From the NCBI GenBank assembly GCA_009363875.1, contig CM018690.1, positions 12,679,971 to 12,743,970 on the forward strand: a stretch of 64,000 nt of DNA, in the 5' to 3' direction. Shown piece after piece: positions 46,083 through 56,330 of this stretch. Origin of the DNA: Mikania micrantha (lineage: Eukaryota > Streptophyta > Magnoliopsida > Asterales > Asteraceae). Position numbers and translations under genes: made by a program. Each line of letters begins with the position of its first letter. The first letter of the stretch is position 1. The notes under the pieces are model-generated. The model saw only the letters and a list, made by a program, of their open reading frames with translations. It did not search any database and was not told where the DNA came from.

Positions 46083-46889
46083 ATGGCCGAGCAAGCAGAG
46101 CAGTATATCTATCAGCGATTTCCCTATTTGAGATTAGACGATACACCGAGTTCGAGTTCGGGTTCTGATTCCGATCCGTCGGAAGTATCTGCGGCTGCAT
46201 CGCAGACTGATCCACCACCACCACCATCACCAGTATTACCACCACCATCACCAGTACTGCCACCAGCACCTTTGCCTGCTACACCACCACTACCAGTATC
46301 ACCCGTTTCCTCTAGACATTCTCAGTTACCTGCAGAGGATGTTCCTACTGACAGGAGGCAGAGTGCTTCTCCTCCTAGGATTCCCGTTTAGGACGGGTTG
46401 AGGCGGATGCGAGGCCAAGCTCGCAAAACGACAGGTCTTCCTCCTAGACGTCAGATGGCGCCTAGAGACGAGCCCGACACCATACACGAGGTAGGAGAGT
46501 CTTCACAGCAGGCGGAGTTTAGGGCGCAGCTTCACTAGGTGACTCTAGATCTTCAGGGGACTCGACTAAAGTTACAGGAGTCTCGTGCTACTGTGGAGGA
46601 TACACGTACCACTGTTTTTGAGATACTTACATCTCATCTGATGTTGATGGAGCAGATGAATGCATTGGATGCTGGCACGCAAGCTTGGCGGGCTATGATC
46701 GAGGAAAGGATGAGGAGAACAGTGATTCATGTGATGATAGCTGCATTTTGGCAGCGAGTGATGATGATGAGAGAAATGGTGAGGGGAGCATTCGAGATGA
46801 TGAGCCTAGAGGCTAGGCTATTATGTGTGGCTATAGTGTTGCTCATTATAGCTATGATGTTGGATTGTTTATGGTATTTCATGCGGTGA
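46083..46889 (+). pseudogene. Element A extra ORF upstream of gag, with C-terminal membrane segment
   Basis: One frame from ATG 46083 to TGA 46887-46889 (268 codons), broken by two TAG codons (46389 and 46536). The N-terminus is acidic/Ser-rich, then a proline-rich stretch (PPPPPSPVLPPPSPVLPPAP) and basic linkers. A helical, heptad-like segment follows (TLDLQGTRLKLQESRATVED). It ends with a hydrophobic stretch LLCVAIVLLIIAMMLDCLWY, a good single membrane span near the C-terminus. No known family. Position matches the extra ORF of element B (between primer site and gag), but sequence similarity is at most weak. The start could also lie at 46029 in frame. Confidence 0.55.
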
Positions 46890-47200
46890 GGGATGATTGA
46901 GGGAATGAACAGTTGTGATCTTATTGTACATATCATGTGACATAGGTTGATCAGTAGTTGTGAGTGTGTGATGTGAATGGGAAATTTTGTTTGTGAAATG
47001 GATTCCCGGCAGTTAGTATTGACAAATCGGTTCTGATAGTTCTTGTATTAAAACCTTGTGATGTATGAAACTATGGTACTGTAATAATATGGGTGTTTTT
47101 GTATATCTGTCTGTATAATGAACTATGTGTGTGAACTATAATTAATTTTTCTGTGTGAGAACATAACCGTATGCGAACGTATCAATATGAGAACATGTCG
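46890..47200 (+). other. Non-coding spacer after the extra ORF of element A
   Basis: No frame or repeat of note. It leads into the 62-bp array. Confidence 0.5.
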
Positions 47201-47510
47201 AACTAAAAATATATATTTCGCTGAAATACAGTACGGGAGCAATACTGTATGTGAATATATCGAACTAAAAATATATATTTCGCTGAAATACAGTACGGGA
47301 GCAATACTGTATGCGAATATATCGAACTAAAAATATATATTTCGCTGAAATACAGTACGGGAGCAATATTGTATGCGAATATATCGAACTAAAAATATAT
47401 ATTTCGCTGAAATACAGTACGGGAGCAATACTGTATGCGAATATATCGAACTAAAAATATATATTTTGCTGAAATATAGTACGGGAGCAATACTGTATGC
47501 AAATATATCT
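47201..47510 (+). repeat. 62-bp tandem repeat, five units
   Basis: Units start at 47201, 47263, 47325, 47387 and 47449, each AACTAAAAATATATATTTCG then a CAGTACGGGAGCAATACTG hairpin. They are nearly identical. The 61-codon frame over it is a by-product of the repeat. Confidence 0.95.
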
Positions 47511-47519
47511 GTAACTAAG

Positions 47520-48000
47520 GTACAATACGAGAGCCATACTGTACGAGAACATGTCTGAACTGAGAACGTGTCTAATTGTGAACGTGTCTGTTACTAAAGT
47601 ACAGTACGAGAGCCATACTGTACGAGAATGTGTCTAATTGTGAACATATCTGTAACTAAAGTACAGTACGAGAGCCATACTGTACGAGAACATGTCTAAA
47701 TGTGAACGTGTCTAGTTGTGATTGTGTCTGTTACTAAAGTACAGTACGAGAGCCATACTGTACGAGAACATGTCTAATTGTGAACATATCTGTAACTAAA
47801 GTACAGTACGAGAGCCATACTGTACGAGAACATGTCTAAACGTGAATGTGTCTAATTGTGAACATATCTGTAACTAAAGTACAGTACGAGAGCCATACTG
47901 TACGAGAACATGTCTAAACGTGAATGTGTCTAATTGTGAACATATCTGTTACTAAAGTACAGTACGAGAGCCATACTGTACGAGAACATATCTATTATTT
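47520..48000 (+). repeat. 62/78-bp tandem repeat, seven units
   Basis: The TACAGTACGAGAGCCATACT core starts at 47521, 47600, 47662, 47740, 47802, 47880 and 47958, giving steps of 79, 62, 78, 62, 78, 78. The longer steps carry a 16-base 'gtctaaacgtgaatgt' type insert. Each core folds as TACAGTA..TACTGTA. It is a diverged continuation of the preceding 62-bp array. Confidence 0.93.
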
Positions 48001-48352
48001 GTATGAGAACTTAATGTATGAACTGAGAACATATCAGAGAACTTGTGTGAGAACATGTCCTAGTCCTGTATGAACATATCTCTAAAAACATGTGTTGCAA
48101 TGCAAGGAGCTGGGTAAGACTCTAACATGTTTTTGAAATAACAGGACTAAGTATAACTACGAACAATTGTGTGATCTGTGTGTAATACGAACATGTCTGG
48201 ACTGAATTCATGTAGTTATACTATATTCTTTATAATCACATTTCAATATAAATTTTCAGTGTAACTGAATATGATTGAAATTATGTGATAAAACGAGTTA
48301 TATCTTTAATGTTCTTAAACTGACCTGAATTTGTCTGCTTGTGAGCAGATTA

Positions 48353-49044
48353 ATGGCTCCTAAAAGAGGTCGACCAGCTAAGAAAGCTGCTAAGAACATT
48401 ACAAACCCTGAACCGAATCAAATTCCACCTCTGAATGTTGAATCAAATCCGGAACCACGTATCAATCCGGAAGCGAACGTGGTCCCACCTGGGAACATGG
48501 AAACAAATACTACTCCACCAGTGAACCCTGGAGCAGGTATTGTTCCACCTGCTGGTACAAGCGGATCTGAAACAAATGAAGCTATAATAGCTCGAATTGT
48601 GCGTGAACAACTATCTGCTTGTGGTGTGCTGACACAACACCAACCATATATCACTGCAGGTTCTGGTAGAGACCACGATCATGCTGAACATAATGCTACT
48701 GGTGGTCACGTCGAAACAAATACCACCACCGGTACAACTACTATTATTCCTGATCCACCTCGACAGGGATGTACTTACAAGTATTTTGCTTCCTGTAATC
48801 CTTCTACTTTTACTGGCAAAGAAGGAGCGGCTGGTCTTTTAAGGTGGATCGAGGAGATGGAAACCAAACTCAAAATCAGTCAATGTTTGGAGGAGCATAA
48901 GGTGTCTTATGCTGCCTGTTCTTTGAAAGACTCAGCTTTGACCTGGTGGAATACCCAGGCCAAGACTTTGGGTTCAGCCACAGTTGACTCGATGGGCTGG
49001 AATGATTTCAAAACTCTGATTAGATCAAAGTACTGCCCAATAAC
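48353..49044 (+). pseudogene. Element A gag, N-terminal part (split by element C)
   Basis: ATG at 48353 opens MAPKRGRPAKKAAKNITNPE, a basic start resembling C's MAGQRGRPRKQ. Then come repeated 'N-E-P-NP' proline-rich linkers (residues about 20-70) and the gag core FTGKEGAAGLLRWIEEMETK, LKDSALTWWNTQ and FKTLIRSKYCPIT. The frame is cut at 49044 by element C and resumes at 58687; removing C plus one duplication (9642 bp, divisible by 3) restores KYCPIT-EIQKLQEEF in frame. The apparent end at 49123 lies inside the C LTR. Confidence 0.88.
49040..49044. repeat. Left target-site duplication of element C (ATAAC, imperfect)
   Basis: The partner at 58682-58686 reads ACTAC, two mismatches. The position is supported by the gag reading frame continuing exactly after the right copy. 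Confidence 0.6.
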
Positions 49045-51395
49045 TGTAACAGTCGAACACTTAGCACATTGGGTCGTGCTTGAAATTCACGAGGAGTTGA
49101 CAAACGACATTATTACAAGATGATAGTACGCGAGAAATGGTGAACGTGGGCGAAAACCGCGCGCGAAACGGAGTTACGGATTGTCCAGAATCGCAAAACG
49201 AAGATAAGATCGAAAAATTGGATGAAATCATCTGGAGCGGTACGCCCCGCGCCACCCCTCCATCTGGGGCGATACGCCCGGAACCGGGAAAGAGGCGGCG
49301 GCCACCAAGGGGCCGCGCGGTACGCCTGGCTTGGGGGTTGGGGCTCAGGCGATGCGCCTGACGTCAGCGAAACGCAATTTGGCCTTAAAAAGTCAGTTTT
49401 CATCCAGAAGGTATTATTTTTCTTCTTATCCTCGATGACCAGCTTCCCACACACGAAAAACCATCTTCAAACCATAAAATCTTCAAGTTTGAAGCTTTTT
49501 GATCAAGTGGATCGCACCAAGGATCGTTAATACAAGTCCGGATCGTTTTGTTACGCACAAAACTTCGTTTGGAAAGGTAACGGTTCATTCTAACCTTCTA
49601 GATTGATTATGATTGATTAAATCTTGTTTCTGAACGTGATGATATAGTTAGGGTTGTTGATTATTGCCTAGATGATGGCTAGGATTGATTATAAATGACA
49701 AACTCGAATTGTTAACGGGTAAATCCTTGTTTTGAGCCGTTGTAATGCCCGGTTTGCATGGAAACATAACAATGGTTAAATATGGCTGTTAAACCTATTT
49801 TAAAGCTATGTTGCGATATTCCATGATATATGGGTAATCAATAACAAGGATTGATCATTCCCAGGCCATTAATCTGTCTAGGAATCTGTTTTAGCATTAC
49901 AATCAACAACATTAACTATTTGATTAATTCAAGATTTATTCTGACTAATCAAGTGCGTCATCAACCTAAAATCGGTTTGATGACTATCAAGGCAATGTCT
50001 TTGACATTGAACGTTCAGAAAGATTTAATATGTAAGTTAAAGTATAGATAGCTAATTAAACGCCAACCAATGCAGAGTTATACTGTTAGTACCAGTGTAC
50101 GAGGGATCTTGCTACAGTAAGACATCAAGTGAGTTCTTTGTAGCCCTATTTTAAATGTTTTGACATTTTGGGCTGATATGCATGTTATAAAGTTAGTATA
50201 TGTAAATGCTTACTTCATCTGACTACGGTCAGATAAAATAGTATGTTAAAGTAAATAATGTTTCGTGTTTTAAAGTTATCGTATGAAGATGATGCTAACC
50301 TGATTATGATCAGGTAAAAGAATGTTTTCAGATAAAGAGCGTTTTTATGTAAAGAATGTTTTGAAATAAAGAATGTTTTAAGTCTCAACTACGGTTGAGA
50401 AGTAAATGATTTTAAGAGTCTCAGCTGAGTTGTCATGAATGTTTTACGTCTCAACTACGGTTGAGAAATGAATGATTTTAAAAGTCTCAGCTTGAGTATA
50501 AAGAATGTTTTAAGGTCTCAACTGCGGTTGAGATTATAAAGAATGTTTGAAGTCTCAATTGTGATTGAGAAGGAAATGTGGTTTTGAAATCCCGGTTGCG
50601 ATTGGGCAAACCTGGAGCACTGCGGTGCTAGGAAATGTTTACGATTATGATGGTTTAAACTATTTAAACCATGTTATGTATGAATGAAGTATGTAACGAA
50701 GTCTTGTACCGATATGAGCCGTCAACTTCGGTTGAAGGATGAGAAAGTTCTGTAAAAGAACAGGCCTGTCGACTATGTGTCGCCAGTTGAGGAAGTCTTA
50801 TACATGTATGAGCCTGTCAACTTCGGGTTGTCAGTTGAGGTGTCTTGTATTTATACAAGCCTGTCGACTTCGGGTCGTCAGTTGAGGCGTCTTGTGCTGC
50901 ACAAGCCTGTTGACTTCAGGTCAACAGTTGAGGCTAATGTTTTATGTATAGTATGATAGATGTTATGATGACAGGTATGTTATACCTGTGAATTATGTTA
51001 TGTTATATAAAGTTTTGAGACTGTTGACTTAGGTCAACAGTGAATGTTGAGGTTTTATGTATTATAAATAATGTACTTTTGTGAAAAGTTAACTTAGAAC
51101 TCACCAGCGAAAGCTGACTTGTTTTAGCATGTATATCAGGTTGAATGGTATTGATAAAGAATGGCAGGAAGGCTCAAGGCATACTCAGAGAACTACCCTG
51201 GCATAAATTGGCTACGTTATAGAATATTAAAGACGTGGGTTATGTATGAATGCTTCTTTGGATATGTATAATATGTGTGCCATGTTTTATGTAATCACCT
51301 GAAATTCCGCTGCCATAGTAATGTAAATTCGGTTTAATGACTATGGGTTTGATGATTTGCCAACTGAGGGGACTCCCGAGATTCGGGGCCTCTCA
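49045..51395 (+). mobile_element. Element C 5' LTR
   Basis: 2351 bp. U3 has four GCG(G/A)T(A/G)CGCC motifs (49239-49365), and a possible TATA-like 'cttaaaaag' near 49384. The part at 49620-50040 is related to the A LTR ('gatgatggctagga', 'gtaatgcccggttt', 'gggtaatcaataacaaggat'). 50215-51060 is a series of short hairpins. Frames at 49113-49588 are LTR by-products. Confidence 0.95.
50215..51060 (+). repeat. Array of short imperfect hairpins in the C LTR
   Basis: A dozen or so inverted repeats with 5-8 bp stems and 3-5 base loops follow each other. Examples are CTGACTACGGTCAG, CCTGATTATGATCAGG, TCTCAACTACGGTTGAGA, TCTCAATTGTGATTGAGA, CTGTTGACTTAGGTCAACAG and ACAGGTATGTTATACCTGT. Stem sequences differ but pairing is kept. 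Repeated in the 3' LTR at 57501-58346. Confidence 0.7.
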
Positions 51396-51398
51396 AGT

Positions 51399-51411
51399 TG
51401 GTATCAGAGCC
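51399..51411 (+). other. Primer-binding site of element C
   Basis: TGGTATCAGAGCC three bases after the LTR; initiator-Met tRNA type. Confidence 0.93.
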
Positions 51412-51724
51412 ATAGTTTGAGAGATCCGGTCATTCCTAATGCCTGGACTTAAATTGAAAATGGGACAGAATGCTAAGAATGCCAGTCAAGGGTAGTTTGA
51501 TGCCACGAGCTGAATGTTATGTATGATTTAAGACGTAGGTGTAAGGTTAGAAAGGTAGTTAGTGTCATGCACGTTGGGGTGACGGGATGGGAAACGTTTA
51601 GAGCTTATGAGTTGGGTAAATGGTTAATAACACCTGATCAACGTCATTAACGATTTACAAAGCTTAATTCGTGCTAAACTGATCCTGTACTGACTCATCA
51701 ATTGTGCATCATGTAGGTAGTTAG

Positions 51725-54700
51725 ATGGCTGGACAAAGAGGTAGACCACGTAAGCAGCCACAGAAACCTGAAGAACCCCGTATCGAGAATGAAGAAAACG
51801 TCAATGAAGACGACTACGAGCACAACGAGCAACCGGAAGATGAAATCGAGTTTACTCTAGAGCCTATCGTAGTAAAGGCTATTTTTGACGAGGTTAGTAA
51901 AATTCTGGATGAAAAACTACCAGCCTTGGTTACAAAAGCACTAAAGGATACTCTGAAAGACAAGTCTGAAGGAACTAAGGGGAGCACCAAAGAAGACGAA
52001 GTTGTGATCACCGGGACTAAGAACGGTGATTCTACGTCAGAGAAACTTAAGGGTTGTGATTACAAAGCTTTCAAAGGATGCAGTCCACCCACCTTTGATG
52101 GTAAGAAGGATGCCGTGGCTACTTGCCACTGGGTCTCAGCTATGGAGGCGGTTATCGCTATCAGTGAATGCCGGGAAGACCAAGCTGTGAAATTTGCAGC
52201 TCATTCATTTACTGAAGAAGCTTTACATTGGTGGAACACCGTCAAGCAGTCGAAGACCACTACGGATGTGGAGGGCTTGAAATGGGGGGAATTGAAGGAA
52301 TTAGTTATGAAACACTTTTGCCCAAAGAATGAAATTGATAAAGTCGAGCGAGAATTTCTGACAATGAAAGCTGGACGTATGAATCATCGGCAGTATACGT
52401 CAAAATTTAATGAAATGTCAAGACTGGTTCCTCATTTGGTAAGCACGGAGGAATGCAGACTGAAGTTGTATGTGGAAGGGCTACCACCTAAAGTCCGAAC
52501 ACATGTGAAAGCGCATGCTCCCAGAACTTTTGAATCAGCCGTAGAGATTAGCGGAATTGTCTGGGATGATGTTGTTGAAGCTGAACCAACAAAGGAGGAA
52601 CCGAAGCAAAAGTGGGCACCTAAATTTAAAAGAAACAGAAATGACAAATCAGGACCTCCTATGAAAAAGTTTAGAACGGAAGAATTGGAACAATGCCCTA
52701 AGTGTGGAAAGAGACATAGGGGAGAATGTCTTACGGGGACTACTTTGTGCTACCGTTGTGGAAAGACTGGACATCTCTCTTATGACTGCCCGAATATGCC
52801 AAAGTGTTACAATTGTGGTGGATTCGGTCACGTGAGCAAGAATTGCTTTAAACCGAAGGCAACAACTACTGAATCTACCAAACCTGAAAGTAGCAAGGGA
52901 GGGGAGAAGCAAAAGGCAAAAGCTCGTGCCTTTACTATGACTAAAGATCAGGCAGCCAAAGACCCTGATGTGGTGACAGGTACATTCTTGATTAATGGTA
53001 TCCCTGCTTCAGTGTTATTTGATTCTGGTGCAAGTATGAGCTTTGTGGCTATTGTTTTTTGTGATAAACTGTGTGCTAATGTTAAAAAGATAGAACATGT
53101 CTTTAACATAGAAACTGCTCTTGGTAAATCGACCAGAGTAACGGAGGCCATTGAGGATGATTGTTATATTGATATAGAAGGTCATAGATTCCCTGTTAAG
53201 TTGTTTCTGATTACGTTAGGAGGTTTTGATGTAGTTTTGGGTATGGATTGGTTGGCCAAATATGAGGCTAACATTGTTTGTCGACGAAATATGATTTTCT
53301 TAACGGCTCTTAATGGGAGTTCAGTAACGGTTTACGGGGATAAAGTGTTCAATGTGCCTAAAGTCATTTCAATGATTAAGGCAAGTGAATTTATGAGGCG
53401 AGGGTGTGGGGCTTATCTGGCTTATGTTATTGATAAAGAATCTAAGGTAAAAGAATTGGAAGACGTACCTGTGGTGTGTAACTTTCCTGATGTATTTCCT
53501 GAGGATTTGTCAGGACTTCCACCTGATCGGGAAATCGAATTCCAAATTGATGTTGTGCCAGGAGCTCAACCTGTCGCCAAGGCACCGTACCGTCTGGCCC
53601 CAACAGAGATGAAAGAATTAAGGACCCAACTACAAGATCTTCTAGACAAAGGTTTTATACGACCAAGTGTGTCACCTTGGGGTGCACCAGTGTTGTTTGT
53701 CAAGAAAAAGGATGGAAATATGAGAATGTGTATTGATTATAGGGAATTAAATAAGCTCACGATAACGAACAAGTATCCGTTACCAAGAATTGATGATCTA
53801 TTTGACCAATTGCAAGGGGCAAGTTGGTTTTCTAAAATTGATCTCAGATCAGGGTATCATCAACTAAAGGTAAGAGAACAAGACATTCCGAAGACAGCGT
53901 TTCGCACACGTTATGGACATTATGAGTTTCTTGTAATGTCTTTTGGGTTAACTAACGCTCCTGCAGCGTTTATGGATTTGATGAATCGGGTGTGCAGACC
54001 AATGTTAGACCGATCAGTGATTGTGTTCATTGATGACATCTTAATATACTCAAAGAGTGAAGGTGATCATGCATGTCATCTTCGGGAAGTACTTGAAATG
54101 CTAAGAAGAGAAAAGTTGTATGCCAAGTTCTCCAAATGTGCCTTTTGGTTACGAGAAGTGCAGTTCCTAGGTCATGTTATTAGCCCAGAAGGCATAATGG
54201 TGGACCCAGCTAAAATAGAAGCAGTAATGAAATGGAATCCTCCGAAAACACCAACGGAAGTACGTAGCTTTCTCGGGTTAGCGGGTTATTACAGAAGATT
54301 TATTCAGGATTTTTCTAGGATTGCTACACCGTTGACAAAATTGACGAGGAAAGAAGTGAAATATGATTGGGGTCCAACTCAGGTCCAAGCTTTTGAAGAA
54401 CTAAAGAAGAGGTTAACCGAAGCTCCTATTTTAACATTGCCGGATGGTAATGAGGACATGGTAGTATACTCAGATGCGTCTTATTTGGGCTTGGGTTGTG
54501 TACTTATGCAAAGGGGGAAAGTAATAGCATATGCCTCAAGACAATTGAAAAACCACGAGGCTAATTATCCAACTCATGATTTGGAATTGGCTGCTGTAGT
54601 ATTTGCTTTAAAAATTTGGAGGCATTATCTATATGGAGTGAAATGTACAATATACACATATCATAAAAGCCTGAAATACTTCTTTGAACAGAAGGACTTG

Positions 54701-56290
54701 AATATGAGACAACGAAGATGGCTCGAACTGCTCAAAGATTATGACTGTGAGATTTTGTATCACCCGGGCAAGGCCAATGTTGTGGCTGATGCTTTAAGTC
54801 GCAAGACGGAACACCCTGCTATACGGATTAAGTCTTACAGTTTGGTGATAACACCAGATTTTCTGAATGAACTCAAGGATGCACAGAAGGAAGGATTAAA
54901 GGAAGAAAATGTTGGGTTCGAAAGAATCTTTGGTCAAGTTAAGAATTTAGAAGAAAATGAATTTGGTGTTAAGATTCGATTTGGACGAATGTGGGTTCCA
55001 CGAAACGGGGACTTCAGGTCAAGGATTCTAGACGAAGCACATAAGTCACGTTATTCTATTCATCCTGGTGCAACGAAAATGTATCAAGACCTCCGAAAGG
55101 ATTACTGGTGGCCAGGTATGAAGTTTAATGTGATGCAGTACGTAAACAAATGTTTGACATGTGCGCAAGTAAAAGCTGAACATCAGAAACCTTATGGTTA
55201 TGTGCAACCTCTAGAAGCCCCAGAATGGAAGTGGGAACATATCACCATGGATTTTATTACCAAGTTGCCTATCACGGCGAAACGTCATGATACTATTTGG
55301 GTGATTGTAGACCGGTTAACAAAAAGTGCTCATTTCTTGCCTATACGTGAGACTTATACGTCGGAGAAACTGTCTGAATTATTCGTGAAAGAAATAATTA
55401 CAAGACATGGAGTTCCAGTTTCTATAGTGTCCGATCGTGACACACGATTTGTTTCAAGATTCTGGAAACAGTTTCATGAATCGATGGGCACAAGACTCAA
55501 TATCAGCACTGCGTATCATCCTCAAACTGATGGACAGTCTGAAAGGACTATTCAAACCTTAGAGGATATGCTGAGAGCTTGTATTATTGATTTTGGTGGT
55601 AGTTGGGATGATCATTTACCACTAGTGGAATTCTCGTACAACAACAGCTACCATGCTAGTATTGGAATGCCACCGTATGAGGCGTTGTACGGGCGACGCT
55701 GTAGAACACCTGTGTGTTGGGGAGGAGTAGGACAGAAAGAAGTGGGAAGTAAAGCTGCAGTAATTGAATTAACTGAAAAGCTTCAACTGGTTAAAGCGCG
55801 AATGAAAGCTGCACAGGATCGACAAAAGTCCTATGCCGATAAGAGACGGAGACCAATAGAGTTTGAAGTAGGTGATCAAGTACTGTTAAAAGTTTCACCA
55901 TGGAAGGGAGTTATTCGATTCAGGAAAAGAGGAAAGCTGAGTCCGAGATTTATTGGACCTTTTCGAATAATAGCACGAGTCGGTAAGGTAGCCTACCGGT
56001 TAGATCTGCCAGATGAACTGTGTGGAATTCATCCGACATTTCATGTTTCACATCTGAGAAAATGTCTTGCAGATGATGTAGCATATGTGCCTCTAAATGA
56101 CATCGAGGTTGATGAAAAGCTAAATTACATAGAAGAACCAGTTGCAATTGTTGATACGAAAGAGAAACAGTTACGTAACAAGATGATTAGACTAGTTAAG
56201 GTTCAATGGAGACACCGAAAAGGATCTGAGGCTACCTGGGAGGCTGAAGATGAGATGAAACGACTCTACCCACATTTGCTTGAAACGTAA
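51725..56290 (+). CDS. Element C gag-pol polyprotein
   Basis: 1521 residues in one frame, ATG about 330 bp after the primer site. Order: gag core (ATCHWVSAMEAVIAISEC, about 135-285); zinc knuckles at about 324, 342 and 361; aspartic protease (DSGAS, D433); reverse transcriptase (YRELNK, YPLPRIDDLFDQLQG, catalytic FIDD 768-771); RNase H (D917, E954, D1022); integrase with HHCC finger (about 1105-1155) and D1176, D1237, E1273 (D,D-35-E); GPF at 1411-1413; chromodomain-like tail (about 1455-1521, ATWEAEDEMKRLYPHL). Two oddities: the conserved Asp of the RNase H 'TDHKSL' motif is Tyr (Y979), and the RT 'MPFGL' is MSFGL (S739). No internal stop. It would supply all steps of retrotransposition except a doubtful RNase H. 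Confidence 0.95.
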   Translation: MAGQRGRPRKQPQKPEEPRIENEENVNEDDYEHNEQPEDEIEFTLEPIVVKAIFDEVSKILDEKLPALVTKALKDTLKDKSEGTKGSTKEDEVVITGTKNGDSTSEKLKGCDYKAFKGCSPPTFDGKKDAVATCHWVSAMEAVIAISECREDQAVKFAAHSFTEEALHWWNTVKQSKTTTDVEGLKWGELKELVMKHFCPKNEIDKVEREFLTMKAGRMNHRQYTSKFNEMSRLVPHLVSTEECRLKLYVEGLPPKVRTHVKAHAPRTFESAVEISGIVWDDVVEAEPTKEEPKQKWAPKFKRNRNDKSGPPMKKFRTEELEQCPKCGKRHRGECLTGTTLCYRCGKTGHLSYDCPNMPKCYNCGGFGHVSKNCFKPKATTTESTKPESSKGGEKQKAKARAFTMTKDQAAKDPDVVTGTFLINGIPASVLFDSGASMSFVAIVFCDKLCANVKKIEHVFNIETALGKSTRVTEAIEDDCYIDIEGHRFPVKLFLITLGGFDVVLGMDWLAKYEANIVCRRNMIFLTALNGSSVTVYGDKVFNVPKVISMIKASEFMRRGCGAYLAYVIDKESKVKELEDVPVVCNFPDVFPEDLSGLPPDREIEFQIDVVPGAQPVAKAPYRLAPTEMKELRTQLQDLLDKGFIRPSVSPWGAPVLFVKKKDGNMRMCIDYRELNKLTITNKYPLPRIDDLFDQLQGASWFSKIDLRSGYHQLKVREQDIPKTAFRTRYGHYEFLVMSFGLTNAPAAFMDLMNRVCRPMLDRSVIVFIDDILIYSKSEGDHACHLREVLEMLRREKLYAKFSKCAFWLREVQFLGHVISPEGIMVDPAKIEAVMKWNPPKTPTEVRSFLGLAGYYRRFIQDFSRIATPLTKLTRKEVKYDWGPTQVQAFEELKKRLTEAPILTLPDGNEDMVVYSDASYLGLGCVLMQRGKVIAYASRQLKNHEANYPTHDLELAAVVFALKIWRHYLYGVKCTIYTYHKSLKYFFEQKDLNMRQRRWLELLKDYDCEILYHPGKANVVADALSRKTEHPAIRIKSYSLVITPDFLNELKDAQKEGLKEENVGFERIFGQVKNLEENEFGVKIRFGRMWVPRNGDFRSRILDEAHKSRYSIHPGATKMYQDLRKDYWWPGMKFNVMQYVNKCLTCAQVKAEHQKPYGYVQPLEAPEWKWEHITMDFITKLPITAKRHDTIWVIVDRLTKSAHFLPIRETYTSEKLSELFVKEIITRHGVPVSIVSDRDTRFVSRFWKQFHESMGTRLNISTAYHPQTDGQSERTIQTLEDMLRACIIDFGGSWDDHLPLVEFSYNNSYHASIGMPPYEALYGRRCRTPVCWGGVGQKEVGSKAAVIELTEKLQLVKARMKAAQDRQKSYADKRRRPIEFEVGDQVLLKVSPWKGVIRFRKRGKLSPRFIGPFRIIARVGKVAYRLDLPDELCGIHPTFHVSHLRKCLADDVAYVPLNDIEVDEKLNYIEEPVAIVDTKEKQLRNKMIRLVKVQWRHRKGSEATWEAEDEMKRLYPHLLET

Positions 56291-56292
56291 CA

Positions 56293-56310
56293 GGTTTCGA
56301 GGACGAAACC
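56293..56310 (+). other. Hairpin upstream of the C purine tract
   Basis: GGTTTCG-AGGA-CGAAACC: a 7-bp stem directly after the gag-pol stop, about 20 bases from the 3' LTR. Equivalent hairpins with different stems precede the purine tracts of A and B. Confidence 0.7.
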
Positions 56311-56330
56311 TATTGTAAGGAGGGTAGATT

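Noticed and set aside
46029..46391. A host gene for a proline-rich protein
   Set aside because: It lies between A's primer site and gag in the element's sense, and continues in phase past the TAG; it is part of the element.
49113..49588. Frames of 62-113 codons repeated at 56399-56874
   Set aside because: They recur only because they lie in the two LTRs of element C; overlapping frames on both strands, no family resemblance.
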